From positions 186,001 to 250,000 of the forward strand of contig BGZK01000894.1 of the NCBI GenBank assembly GCA_005406025.1: a stretch of DNA of 64,000 bases, in the 5' to 3' direction. Under the pieces are notes generated by a model that saw only the letters and a program-made list of their open reading frames with translations, searched no databases and was not told the origin of the DNA. Shown here piece after piece: positions 11,701 to 22,828 of this stretch. The DNA comes from Eumeta japonica (taxonomy: Eukaryota; Arthropoda; Insecta; Lepidoptera; Psychidae). A program made the translations under genes and the position numbers. Each line of letters starts with the position of its first letter. Position 1 is the stretch's first letter.

Positions 11701-14700
11701 TTTTTTATTCGCAGCACATCTCTCTATTCCATACAAGATTTTTTAAAATATTTGCCAGTTATAAAACCACAGAGAAGTGTCTGACTTTTTGCATATATTT
11801 TAAAATATATCTAATTAAGATGCTATTAAAATATCAGGACAAAACAATCACTTTTTTAATTATATTTTTAAGAATATAACTTTGGAGCATTCTGGTTTAA
11901 TGTAAACCTGACTAAAAGTGTCTGTTTTATTTAATTTTTTTACTCAAGACCAACTTAACTTTTGAATAGTACTTGTTCGCTTCTGAATCAATAACCTTTT
12001 TTGCAACATATTTTTTTACACTTTTCTTATATGAACAATACCTGGTGTACCCAGGTAGATCAGGCAAAACAGTATTATCTATACATCTAATCTGTAGATA
12101 CTATTGTATAAAATTTCTACCTGAATCAAACGCTTCATGAAACATGTCATGAGCTATCCGACGAAAGTTAAAAAAATTGAAGTTGTCCCTTATGTAAGGA
12201 GGTTCTAAAATACATCACTCACAGAAAAAGGTTATCCATGACATAGTGGTAGTCGGCCCTGGTGGTGTCGGGCAGATAGCAAGCGCTGAACACGATAATG
12301 GCGGCGCTGGCGGGCCCGTAGCCGCCGTGCGAGAGCACACGCTTGTATGGCTCTATCACCTGTCGGATTAACAGTGATATCATAGATTTTCCAACAATAT
12401 TCCATACAGAAAGTTATGTGACAATGGTGTGGAATCTCTTATTCCAAATATGGAACAAGTGTGAGTCAGAATTGTTGAGCTTTATGTTTTCGTCTTTTCT
12501 TCATAAATCTCCAATCCAGATGGCTTTTTCCTTTTTTTTTCAAGAGGGTTAAAATTTTTGCTAAAAGCCCAGTATATATAGTTTTCAGTGATGTAAAAAC
12601 CTTGAAAAAAATCTGATTTAAAATTAAATAAAATGTAGAGTCAACCATATATTGAACGAGCAAAGTCACAAATGACGCATAACATATTAACACATAAATC
12701 AATTCCTCGCACTTATGCTGTTGTCACTAAGGAGTTCCATTGTACATCTTCATACTCCATGGTCAGTTCAGTTCAACTTGTCCATGACCATAATTAGGTA
12801 CCCACCTCATTTTTGAATTGTCATAATTTCACAATACCTTAATACAGAGAGATGGACAGACAGTAGATTACATTTCGATTGACAGCAAATTCTATTAAAA
12901 CAACAAAATAATTCAATTTCCATTTGAATTTCACAATAATTTTTGAATTGTAAAATAATTACAAATAGACAGAAAAAATAACAACATCCTATGTTCTCTC
13001 CCAAGGTTCAACCTACCTCCACAGCTGATTCTATCAAAATCGCAGTTTAGCCATTAAAATATAAGGGAGAGACAGGCAGTTACTTTCGTATTTACATTAT
13101 TATGGATGACTGACCCTCATATCACAAGAGCCATATCCGCCGGTCGGCAACGGGACCTTCAGCCAGCTGCGCGTGTCGGCGCGTTCTTCGGCTGCGGAAT
13201 ATTCAGGTATAGGCTCACTGCAATCGCTTGTACTATTTCTGGAACAAAACGGCATATTAAAAACTCAACAAGCAAAATTATCCTGAGACGCGTACTTTAT
13301 AAGGCTATAGACTTATAAAAGTCCAATAATGTTTTCAGTATTTGCTACCGTGCTTTTAATAACATAAATAAATGCTGTTTCTACTCAAGTACATGTAAAA
13401 ACTGTTATTTTGTCTTGTACCCATTTACAGGATCATATATAGTGGCCATTATATGCTCAGGACTCCCGTAAAGGCATAAAACAAGAGCAATTGCACTGAG
13501 GAGTGATCATTCCGGTTACTTACATATGAGCTTATAAGGTGACATTTTATGACCTTCATAAGTAAATATAAGGTTAATCTACTTGAATTCATTTACAGTT
13601 CTTGTTTTGTTTTACATTAGGAAATGATTTTTGATCAAAAATCGGTCTATATCCATAAGCACAACCATTCTTTATCTTGTATATAATATGATATTTAGGT
13701 ACAATCAAGGATTATTAATTCAGTCAAAAGCACATATTTAAAAAATTTCTACAATAAAACTGTATAATTCATGAATATAGTGTCTTTTCTTATTTTGAAT
13801 TCCTGAAACCTAAATTTGGTAATTATGGCATGTTCTTTGGTTTTGACACTTGCCATTATAAAATCAAGTATCCCTATTATAGCATTATAACGTATTTCAA
13901 AATTGCAACATTTAAAATATATGACTAAGCTTAACAAAACAATTGCATTCCATCAACAACTGTTCACAAATGAACTTATAAAAGCATTGCTGAGTGCATA
14001 TTATCATATTGTAGGAGTATTATCATCATAAATAGCATTTCAAAGATGCATTATAAATATCTTACAAGTGCAAATAGACTTATAAAGTGGCCCCTTTCCC
14101 GGACTTGTAAGCGCTTATAAATCCTCTATAGTCCTGATGAAACCATGGTTTTGGGATAATTATAAAAGTGGAGTTTGCTTCTTGCATAACAATTTATTAT
14201 TAGAGCACTGATTAATGCATGATCATAACATTTATTATAAATCAAATTGTAATGGATTCAATACCTGATTATAGACTTAATGACTGACAAGTTATTCATT
14301 TTAAGTAAATTAAACCATTATTTCAGTGCCTCAAAGAACACATTAATCTGTCAATTGCAGAAGTTATCTTCAATGTGGTGAAAACCTTCATTGACCTCTA
14401 GTCACATTCAACTGGTAAGGTAGAATTATCTACCTTTAAACTGAAGTACCATATGTCAAAAAAGTCTGGTTTTTTAAGCGCCCGAAACCAATGAGCTTGC
14501 ATTATAAAATGTCAGTGAAGCAAGGGAGATATGCAAAGACCGTACCATGTGGAAATCTATAGTCTCTGCCTACCCTTCTGGGAAATAGGCGTGAGTCTAT
14601 ATTATTATTATTATTAAACTGAAGTAATAATGTGGAAGGGTGTGTGTTCCAGTAGGTTGACAAAAATTTGACACAAGCTAGTAATTTTAAAATTATTGAC

Positions 14701-17700
14701 ACAGTTTGCACAATAATATCACACAACAACATTTGTGACTGATAAATACTGAATAACTTTCAATTTATTTTGAGAGTTAATTTTTAAGTGTGCGAGAGAG
14801 AAAGTGTCATTCCAAAAATACATGGGGCATACTATAAATTTCTGAAACTGATCACTTACATAAACAACCTTTTAAAAGTAATTACTAAATTTGAAAATGA
14901 AACTCTTTGGCTGTAGATTACAGTTTATTTGATTCAATTGTTATTAAATTGTGGCGTCACTTTAAAAATTGTATGTCTTCATCACTATGGAATTAAATTA
15001 TGAAATTTTTCCATGGTATGATTTCCTATGACTTTTAAGTGTAAATTGACAGCTGAACAGAGCCTTGCTCGGCTTCGAACTGCTTTTAATGATGTAGCAC
15101 CATGCAAGATAACTATTTATAATTGATTTGCAGAATTCAATTGTGGTTGTGTCAATCTCAGTGACGAATTTTGTGATGGTCGCCCGTCCACCGCTGTGAA
15201 TAATAAAAACATCGAGGCTGTGCACCGTATGATCGAAACAGACAGACATGTGACCTACCATGAGATTCTGGCATCCTTAGGCATAGGCATGAGTCAAATG
15301 CAATCAATCTTACACAAACATTTGGGTATGAAATAGCTGTGCTCTCAGTGGATCACGCACAATTTCACTGAGAGGCTCAAAAAACGGATTGCGACACTTG
15401 GTGCATGTTAGTATGTTACCAGATTCTAGGCATGGGCGTCAAATTTGGTGTGAGACATAGTAATAGTTGGCGAAACATGGATTTATTGCTACAAGCCCAA
15501 AACAAAGCAACAATCGACTATATGGATCTATCAAGATGAGCTGAAACCAATCAAAGTGATTGCACGAGCACCCATTCATGCGAGTGGGTGCTCGTGCAAC
15601 CATCTCATTTGGAGAACTGTTTTAACAACTTAAAAATAACTGTAAATGTCATATCATCTTGCACCATGACTGCCAGTTCATGCATGGACAAACAGACAAA
15701 TAAATTTTTGAAAGAGAAAAACATAAGAAGAGGCTGTCAGAGTATAAAAACCATGTCTCCGAAGTCACCAGGAGGAATTGCATAAATGTTTTCAAAATTG
15801 ATTTATTTGTATGAAGAAGTGCATTTATGCTAATGAAGAATATATTTTGAGAGACTTTAAATTCATTTTTGACCATTCATAGTAATTTTTTCTCATTTAT
15901 TCCAGAAATTTTAATTGCACCCCATGTATAATAGGTGATACAGGGTTTTCAACAATACCTTCGACTTTCATCATCGCTTATGCTCGAGTCTTCTTTCCTC
16001 TGCTGTAACACTTGATCCTCCAGAACTGACAGCGGAACCTCAGCTTCTTCAGATTTAAGGCTCTCAACGGAAACACTGTCAAGGCTGCATCTATCTTCTG
16101 TATCTTGCTGCAAAATTTGTAAGCACTATTGACTTAATTGTCGTCTATTAATATCAGAGCAGTGATTGAACTTTAGAAGCAAAATTAATCTCAATATTTG
16201 GATTTTAGGAGCCAATAAATACATGAGTGTGTGTAATATTTGTATATATAAATCTTATAAGATAGAAATATTTAGAATCTAACATAGTTATATTTTAAAT
16301 GTGTAGAAAACATCAAAAAATTTATAGAGAATTTGATAAAATATTATGACACAATAAATAATTGAAGAAAGGAAAGCCACAAGGAAGTTGGTCTGTGAAT
16401 TTTAGGAATCTAAAGGACATAACCATTTTTCGAAATAGTATTTGAGCTTCTGAGAAATGTTATATTTTTTTAAATCAATGTTTCACTCCAAACAATGAGT
16501 TTTCTATAACACTTAATCACTTTGATGAATAAAAAATTGTCTGTGAAGATTTGTATTTATTAGTCTGTGCATCAAAAACTTAATCAAATGGATTTACATT
16601 CATAAACAAATGATTCAAGATCAAAATGAATATTTTTGTGTTCATTCAATCATAGTTTTGAACTAAGCTGAATTTCATGTCAATCTGTTCATTTATTACA
16701 ATTCACTCATAGCAACATGATTGACACACTATCGTGTTCTAAAGAAGCTATTTATCAATAGACAAGCTAGAACTATTATGATTCCTCGAGTTCACAAAAT
16801 AAAAGAACTCTTACTGCCATGACAACAATCTTCCTTCTTTGTCCACCAGAGTAATTGTTCTTATTAGGGGTATGCCTCAAGGCAACATTGCCGCTGTAGG
16901 GATCCAGGAGTGCTTGATATGATGATCTATCATCGGTTGGTGTCGAGATATCAGGTGAATCAAGATCCTGGGAATGGAAATAGTTTTCATTATTTGATAA
17001 AGGGAACATAAGCATCCATAAGTCGTATGGAATTTTATGATATATACCTACTGGATTCGGGTCTGTTTTCTGATTTTATACAAAATTGATTTTAACTCAC
17101 TCAATATCTCACTGCCATGGGCTTTTAATATTTTTTTATATAGAAGCTTCAATTATTTATAACTAACATGTGTTATTTTTACCACCGCTGAGATGTAGGC
17201 TCAATGGTTAAATATGTTACATCAAACCTAGAAGTCTGGAATAGAATATGACCACTATTGATTAAACAATGAGTTCTTAACTGAAGTCAAACTATATCAA
17301 ACAGCCTGTGCCTTGGGGAGCACATAAGCCATCGGCCCTGGACATCATCATCGTATTGATGATCATGGATGTTAACAGCCCCCCACCAGCGCAAGACCAG
17401 CGTGAAAGATTTAATGTCTAACCTCCTTAAACTGAAATAAAAAGAGTTTGGGACTGGTCCCACTGCCGAGGCTGAAGATGCCTTAGCAGTGCGACAATTG
17501 AAACCAGATATGAGAACATTTCTTAACATTCAATGTATGCTTACATTATGTGCTCCTATGGTGCTGCTCATCTCGATAGGTAGTTCGAAATTCGGCATCG
17601 ATCTCAGTTGTGATGGTGATTCACACCATTCCGCTACCTATTAAAAACAAAATAAAAAAACTATATACCCACATACTCGTTTGGAATAATTACACTAGAT

Positions 17701-20700
17701 GTTTTTCTTGAGGCATACATTATTGTCATTAATGCTTTTATGTATGTGAACATTATAAAACATATGTTGGCTTTGGTTTTTATTTAAATTTATTTGAAAA
17801 GTAATTTAACTACAGCAAGTGGACCGGCTGGATCTATGAGATATCACACTCTTACTCAATACAGACATAAAGTAGCAGCTTCTGCTGTTGTATTTTATCC
17901 AGTGAGTGAGATCCAATGGTATATTCTACCCTCCATCAGATATCCTATTTCTACCCAAGAAGCTGGCTGGACGGAGAAAACCATCTACTCTGATGGTTCA
18001 CATACCTGTTTTCTCCTCGAAACTACTATATAAAAAATACTATGTAATTTAAATTATCTTCCACAAAGAACCTTACGCTTTTTAACATAGTTATTGATAA
18101 TATTATGAATGTTAATACCAAAAGAATGCCATAATGATGAATTTCAAAGTGTAATTCTATTACCTACGTAATTAAGATATTTTTGATTTGATTTGAACAT
18201 TAAGAAATAATGAGTTTATTAATAGCCAAATAATACATTCAACAAACCATTTCCTGCCATCAGTATATAATGATGATAAAACACTATAAATGGCAGTATA
18301 TGTGTATTGTTGAAATGCGTTTATTAGCTCTTCAATCATGAGGTATTTTTTTTTAAATAGTGTTAAACAATTAATAAGTTATATATATCAATTTTCATTT
18401 CTGATACATTTTTAAAAGAACTTGTTCAAATTTAATGTTTCATAAATTTGAAGGCTAGAAAACAATAATTCTACATTTCGTTATGAAGCTTTTTTCATCA
18501 ATTATCTTAAAAAATAAGAAGAATATGGTTCCCATGGTTGTAATTTCAATTACAAAATTTCGCATGTTTAATGAGAAAACTTTGAAGCACTGAAATTTTC
18601 AAATCAATAACACGAAATCAGCACTGGTACAATTTGATTTGGGAATATGGTAACTTCCCATGAGAAAGTTGTCTTTGTACATTTCCAAGAATAAATATTT
18701 AGAGAGATTACACTAAGTAATGGTAAAATTTACCAAAAAATTTCATTTACAGTACTAAATGTCACTAAATGAAGCACCATATTAAAGGGGTAAGAAAGTA
18801 ACTTCTGGCGGAGCAGTATTATTTTCTTTACATAGTTGCAAAAATGTAAATAAATGGGTAGTTCTCAAAATAAATCAAAAATCGTGTCCATACTTAGTTT
18901 CATGTGCTATTAACACATCAGATTATTTTTTTATGAACACTAGAACTATAACTACACGTACCATGCATGATTTTAGTGAGGAACATCAGTTGACCGAATA
19001 CCCTAAAAATCATTCCCTTGTCATGTCTCACACTTAATATTGTGACAATATAATTTTGCTAATTCATCTTGCTTTACAGAAATACCAATTTTTTTTTTAT
19101 TATTCGATTATTTTAATTAAAAGAAAAAAAGTTAAGGAAGGTGGTGCTTAGTTAAAATAAAGCTCCTACACACTATATATTACATTTAAAAAAATCACCA
19201 ATTACATAACATTTTTTTTATTTTCGATGGTCATTTTTTGATTTTTTTGAGAAATACCCAAATATATCTATTTATTGGGCACATGTTTATTTATTATTTC
19301 AATATAGCAACACCTTTTCTGATTGTTTAATTTTTTTGGCTCAATGTTAATTTGTTTACATACCTTGTTAAAAAACGTATCATCACTGAAGCTAATTTTT
19401 ACAATGGACTACTTAATATAAATACTGTTTGTTTTTGTTCACAGTTTTCTTCAAAATTTATACAGATTTTTTTGGAAAATAGATACTTTTGATGTGATAA
19501 TGTCTTATAAATCGATGAACACCGACTGCACGCATGAAAAAGCATGACTCATTGCCGTCTTCCGCCTAAGCCAAGTGTGCGAGCAAGAGCTCAGAACAAA
19601 CAATCTCTCTTTCACTCCATCGGCCGAAGCATGCAAGTAGAAGACAAATAGTGGCCAAACACAACCTACACGTGAACTGTTTTGTCAACTGTTTATAAAA
19701 CGAAGTGAAAAGTTAATGTGGTTTCCATTGTTTATTACAACAACAATTGCGGCAAGTGATAATAATTCAATTCAATTCATAAAAGTATGCAATTTTTCAT
19801 CAATGTTTACTTATGATGTTATCACGTAAAGTTATTGCTCGTAAACCGACTTTACAGACAACCAATTTTTCTTTTTAATCTTTTGATATTCTGTAAGAAA
19901 ATGTACACTACACATATTTTATTATTGTATTGTGTGAAGTGTTAATCTGCGGAAATCCATAGTAGACCCTTCCTGCACCATGCATTAACATACAGCATGC
20001 AACCCACCGCTGACCCTAGAATATGCCTCTCCACTACGAATCTCTATCCAAATGATCGAATATTGATTCATGCCAACCAGGCACACCCTCAGGAAATTGC
20101 CGACAGTCACATCCACCAGGGTGCAAGGAGCGTTAAAACAACCAACACAACTTCGTTTAGCGGGCCGCTGTCATGCAATGGTCAAAGAGCAAGGAAAACA
20201 TTCATAAGGCAGCCACAGACCATGGTCTGTGCATATTAATGCATGTTGCAGGCAAGCGTCTACACATATTTTGTTTAAATTAAAGAGAAATTATTGTTTA
20301 TTGTTGCTAGTTATATTCAATTACTGTATGTTACTGACTACAGTACAACATATGGATCTTTGCTACTCTGAATTGCCCGAGAATGATGCAATGCGCAGGT
20401 ACGAATCTTCCCTGTAGCCTCCTGTTTCTTCCCATCATTCCTATTTTACACCAAAGTAATGCTTTCTATGACAAAGCAGATTACATTCACAGCAGCAAAG
20501 ATTCATGTGATGTGTTGTAATGCTAAAGAGGAATTAAAAATAAAATATAACATTTTCAGTAATATTAAGTTACTTTACCCCAGAATGGAGGTTTTCTCTA
20601 TTCATAGGAATATCATAAGTCTTTGATATTTCACTTTTAGGTGTGCTTTGTCCGAAATTCTTAAATTCCAACTTCTTTCTCTCTAATACATCTGACAAAA

Positions 20701-21634
20701 CACTGATTTGTTCTGGAGTTGAACTCTCATGGTCTTTAGGGGCAGAAACTATTTTTCGGTTTCTAAGTTCAGAATCTCGTGCTGTAACTGAATTATTAAT
20801 TCGTGTAACTGAATTATGAACTTGTGTAACATCTGGCGGACTAGTAGAATTATCAGTCTTACTTTGATCTTCAATAGTTGAAAAATTTTCAGAAAAATAT
20901 AGATTATTTTTTGAAGTATTCCTCTGAGGACCATCATAAAAACCAGAAAAGTTTAAAGCATCCAAATGAGTACCGCTTTCTTCTACACTCGATATACTAG
21001 AATCTTTCAGTTGCTCCTCTTCTTGCCTTAGTAAAGACCTTTTAGGTCTTTCTGGGATAATGTCTGGATAATTCTCAACAGAATCTGGGCTACCTAAGCC
21101 CATTAATGGGTGGTCTGTAGTTAAAGTTAATGTAGAACTTACTTTTGGTGGGCTTATACCTAAACACTGAGGCCTAATTTTTACTTCCATATCTATTTTT
21201 AAATTGGCCATTTTTCCTATCAAACTGTCATTACAATTTGTCTGAAATTTATCAGTTGTTTCTGCTGTATTAGCATTGTTTTCCATGGGTTCAGATAATC
21301 TCAAAACACTGGTATTTTGAATTTTTGGACTTTCCGTGATCGGATCCTGTAGCCTAAGAACTGAAGCAGGGTTCTCGTGTTCTTTTTCCTCAAAGTCTGA
21401 CGACAGAACGGAATTGGGAGTATTCTGTGCAGAAAGTATAGATTCAGATCCTGTATCCATTTTTTCATCTGATGATTGAGAACTGAAGGTATCGTCTCTG
21501 TCATTGATTCTCTGTATTGTTTTGAAGTTACTGAAATATATGTAATTAATTAATGTATATACCCACTATAGAAAATATCCTGCTACTAACTCTTCAGATA
21601 AGTCTCAAAAAAGATTGTCATTGTCTTACCTCAT
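8675..21634 (-). CDS. BNIP2: BNIP2/caytaxin/Prune2-family BCH-domain protein, ten coding exons (gene-level span)
   Basis: Spliced gene. Coding exons in order: 21634-21630, 21530-20579, 17637-17545, 16967-16815, 16107-15959, 13238-13115, 12359-12223, 11380-11249, 9458-9372, 8798-8675. They total 1956 nt, 651 residues plus TAG, all with GT/AG borders and compatible phases. Residues 1-450 are polar, Ser/Glu/Asp-rich and probably disordered. Residues about 490-640 form a BCH (Sec14/CRAL-TRIO-like) domain with the family landmarks [52 protein letters not shown] and [20 protein letters not shown]. Family knowledge: BCH proteins are cytosolic scaffolds that bind small GTPases, GAPs, kinesin light chain or lipids and affect cell shape and trafficking. 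Which vertebrate paralogue is closest cannot be decided here. The next gene upstream is Atf-2 on the same strand. Introns carry a mariner relic and other repeats. UTR ends were not identified. Confidence 0.88.
8866..8985. mobile_element. Truncated copy of the MITE family at 19963
   Basis: Starts AGAGACGCTTGCCTGCAACA, which is the complement of the right end of the copy at 19963-20262, continues with CAACCCACCGCTGACC, and breaks off after TTGATTCC. It lies about 70 bp from the acceptor of the last BNIP2-like exon. Confidence 0.75.
9372..9458 (-). CDS. BNIP2: BNIP2-like coding exon 9: BCH domain, HPTFW block
   Basis: 87 nt, residues 582-611, acceptor GCCTCCAG and donor GTGAGG. Encodes [19 protein letters not shown] and MVLSKPFI, the VHP-x-W and RPFIS region shared with vertebrate BNIP2. 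Found only by homology and phase; no long ORF marks it. Confidence 0.93.
9946..9992. repeat. GT/GCGC-rich microsatellite
   Basis: Interrupted (GT)n with CGCGCA and GTATGTATGT segments, in the last BNIP2-like intron. Confidence 0.85.
10511..10561. repeat. Perfect 23-bp inverted repeat, 5-nt loop
   Basis: Left arm 10511-10533, spacer TAAAT, right arm 10539-10561, with no mismatch. Overlaps the perfect palindrome AATGTTGTACAACATT at 10561-10576. In a BNIP2-like intron. Confidence 0.95.
11249..11380 (-). CDS. BNIP2: BNIP2-like coding exon 8: BCH domain, middle
   Basis: 132 nt, residues 538-582, acceptor CCCACAG and donor GTCGGT. Encodes [20 protein letters not shown], then the RRRLP and [11 protein letters not shown] blocks, typical of BNIP2 and Prune2 after the ENLFL motif. 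Confidence 0.93.
11448..11502. repeat. CA/CGCA microsatellite
   Basis: ACACGCAAGCAAGCACGCAA followed by (AC)n, in a BNIP2-like intron. It supports a spurious plus-strand open frame. Confidence 0.9.
12223..12359 (-). CDS. BNIP2: BNIP2-like coding exon 7: BCH domain, first part
   Basis: 137 nt, residues 493-538, donor GTGAGTG. Carries [15 protein letters not shown] and [13 protein letters not shown], then [11 protein letters not shown]. These are the most conserved BCH blocks, so the exon is secure. Confidence 0.93.
13115..13238 (-). CDS. BNIP2: BNIP2-like coding exon 6: lead-in to the BCH domain
   Basis: 124 nt, acceptor GTTCCAG and donor GTCAGT. Residues 451-492 include [13 protein letters not shown], then [18 protein letters not shown], which aligns in kind with the W-x(n)-DMK stretch just before VIEPYKRV in vertebrate BNIP2. 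Confidence 0.85.
14488..14605 (+). repeat. Dispersed short repeat (lepidopteran type), copy 1
   Basis: Contains CCAATGAGCT, then GCAAGGGAGATATGCAAAGA, GTGGAAATCTATAGTCTCTG, CCTACCCTTCTGGGAAATAG and GCGTGAGT, ending in (ATT)n. The same order of motifs occurs at 39248-39372. It resembles a short interspersed repeat frequent in butterfly and moth genomes; the family name is not given here. Confidence 0.7.
14821..15926 (+). mobile_element. Decayed mariner element (Tc1/mariner), flanked by TA
   Basis: Imperfect terminal inverted repeats (CATGGGGCATACTATAAATTTCTG at the left, in two parts, against CATGGGGTGCAATTAAAATTTCTGG read inward from the right) are flanked by TA at 14819-14820 and 15927-15928. 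Plus-strand transposase pieces are recognisable: [20 protein letters not shown], then [48 protein letters not shown] and CFQNWFICMKKC. There are frameshifts, stops, an internal gap and a 15-bp fold-back at 15560-15599, so it cannot make transposase. It lies in a BNIP2-like intron, opposite to the gene. Confidence 0.9.
15560..15599. repeat. Perfect 15-bp fold-back inside the mariner relic
   Basis: TTGCACGAGCACCCA at 15560-15574 and its complement at 15585-15599, spacer TTCATGCGAG. The right arm copies the transposase coding sequence (…VIARAP) in reverse at the point where the normal mariner order breaks. Confidence 0.93.
15959..16107 (-). CDS. BNIP2: BNIP2-like coding exon 5
   Basis: 149 nt, acceptor TTTTGCAG and donor GTATTG, phase 0 in and phase 2 out. 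Encodes residues 402-450, acidic and Ser-rich, ending DDESR. A mariner relic ends only 32 bp beyond its donor. Confidence 0.85.
16815..16967 (-). CDS. BNIP2: BNIP2-like coding exon 4
   Basis: 153 nt, phase 0 at both ends, acceptor CATTCCCAG and donor GTAAGA. Encodes residues 351-401, with [13 protein letters not shown] followed by a basic QRRKIVVMA end. The LDSPD-type motif resembles the region before the BCH domain in caytaxin and Prune2. Confidence 0.85.
17290..17530. repeat. Probable dispersed repeat in a BNIP2-like intron
   Basis: CTGTGCCTTGGGGAGCACAT AAGCCATCGGCCCTGG resembles a lepidopteran repeat with GGGAGCAC-x-TAAAGCCGTCGG wording. The minus-strand frame over it ([20 protein letters not shown]…) lies only 15 bp from a true exon but has no splice or homology support, so I treat it as repeat. 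Confidence 0.45.
17545..17637 (-). CDS. BNIP2: BNIP2-like coding exon 3
   Basis: 93 nt, phase 0 at both ends, acceptor TTTAATAG and donor GTAAGC. Encodes residues 320-350, starting [20 protein letters not shown]. Too short to be seen as an ORF; found by splice sites and reading-frame continuity. Confidence 0.8.
19963..20262. mobile_element. MITE, full-length copy of a family also at 8866
   Basis: The left end (TAGACCCTTCCTGCACCATG) and right end (…CAGGCAAGCGTCTA) are diverged inverted repeats. The first 100 bp match the element at 8866-8985 closely, including CAACCCACCGCTGACC and CCTCTCCACTACGAAT. The family name is not recognised. Open frames across it are chance. Confidence 0.75.
20579..21530 (-). 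CDS. BNIP2: BNIP2-like coding exon 2: long Ser/Thr-rich N-terminal region
   Basis: 952 nt, open throughout, between acceptor TTTCAG and donor GTAAAG, encoding residues 2-319. Low complexity, acidic and rich in Ser, Thr, Asn and Pro, with many SP and TP sites, and no recognisable domain. The donor at 20578 is in phase 0 with the next exon. The ORF reads three codons past the donor before a stop, so reading it as one exon would give a false C-terminus. Confidence 0.88.
21630..21634 (-). CDS. BNIP2: BNIP2-like coding exon 1: start codon plus two bases
   Basis: Reads ATG AG then a consensus donor GTAAGAC. The two trailing bases join the T that opens the exon at 21530 to give Ser-2, so the protein begins M-S-N-F-K. 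Only five coding bases lie before the intron; the rest of this exon would be 5' UTR. The choice rests on the good donor and exact phase fit. If it is wrong, the in-frame ATG at 21460 in the next exon is the fallback start. Confidence 0.65.
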
Positions 21635-22633
21635 TTGTATCTAAATGATTAACTAAAATTTAATTTACAATAATACACAATTTAATACTAGAACTATATT
21701 ACATTAAATAAAAAATGAACACAACAAAAAATTGTTTCAATTTGTTTGACGCAATTTGACGCACAGAACAATTTGACGTTTGTTAGTGTGACCAGATTCT
21801 ATTAAGAAATAATGCATACTGTAAACAAAAAAACTAACCTGCTGTTAAATTATTTATTATTTCTACATTTTTTATAATGTTTGTCAATATTCCGAAGCAC
21901 ACTGCTTTGAAAAACATGCTACTTTTAGTTGTTAAATGACATTTTGTAAAATTTGAAACTTCAAGTAAAAATGTATAATCTTTTTTTTAAAATTTTTCCT
22001 ATGTAGTATTTAACTTTTAGAATTTTAGAAATTTTAATTTTTCTATGTTGAAAAATTTGAGTGTTAAAAAAGTTTGTTAAAAATTTTGAAAAAAAAGAAA
22101 CGTTTTTGCATGTGATATTTTTATCTGAAGTCAATATGTATTGATCGCGATTGTAACTCTTATATTTGTTGTCAATTAATGCTACACAAACCCGAACATA
22201 ACAAAGTTCGCCAAAATTTACCTTTCAGCACCCTACAACAGCAGTTGAGGTTTTTTCCTAAACTGGCTTTGTCCGTGAAGACAAGCGGAACAGTTTGTTG
22301 CCTTTTAATACAGAGAAATTAGAATTCATTCACCATAATTTGCTCTTAATGCAGTACGGATACTAATTTCTTTTGTTGTAAAATGAAAGTGGAACGGTTA
22401 TATTAGTTGTGTATTAAATAAAATACATAAATTTTACATTTCGTTTTTTTTTATATCCTGTCGTATACTCGTTTATTATTCGGTATTCGTTCAGTTAGTA
22501 AATTTAGTTATCGGACGCCAATTTTATCAATATATAAATTTCCTTCACAAGTAGTATTGGCCCACATGCTGCGATATGAACCTGGTGACTGGCATAATAT
22601 ACTCATCCGTAATACATATGGCATGCCTAGTAT
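21635..22633 (-). promoter_or_regulatory. Probable 5' UTR and promoter region of the BNIP2-like gene
   Basis: Follows directly upstream of the start-codon exon. AT-rich with no coding signal and no clear TATA/initiator pair that I would commit to. Confidence 0.35.
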
Positions 22634-22828
22634 CAGAGGTGTAGCTAGGGGAAGGTGGCGGGAGCGGCCCACACCGGGTGACACCAGAGTTCATCAGACC
22701 GCAAATTTTGATTCACAAAAAATGCACAACGAAATATAAAAACATTGTTTTTTTTCAATTTAAGTTTCGATTTTTAGGGTGTCATTTCAAATCTGCCCGG
22801 CGTGACATACAGGCTAGCTATGCCTCTG
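22634..22828. mobile_element. Short hAT-type MITE
   Basis: Ends CAGAGGTGTAGCTA and TAGCTATGCCTCTG are imperfect inverted repeats. The flanks CCTAGTAT (22626-22633) and TCTAGTAT (22829-22836) look like an 8-bp target duplication with one difference. 195 bp, no coding capacity. Confidence 0.8.

Noticed and set aside
17287..17529. 80-codon minus-strand frame next to a BNIP2-like exon
   Set aside because: It overlaps a repeat-like sequence, no splice site joins it in phase, and the real exon at 17545-17637 connects directly to exon 4 in phase 0.
18780..19460. T-rich tracts as possible terminators or RNA genes
   Set aside because: Simple AT-rich intron sequence; no tRNA, snRNA or snoRNA boxes recognised.
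20570..21460. Treating the long minus-strand frame as a single-exon gene of 296 residues
   Set aside because: Its last codons run past a donor at 20578, and its 5' side extends to an acceptor at 21530; it is exon 2 of the BNIP2-like gene.
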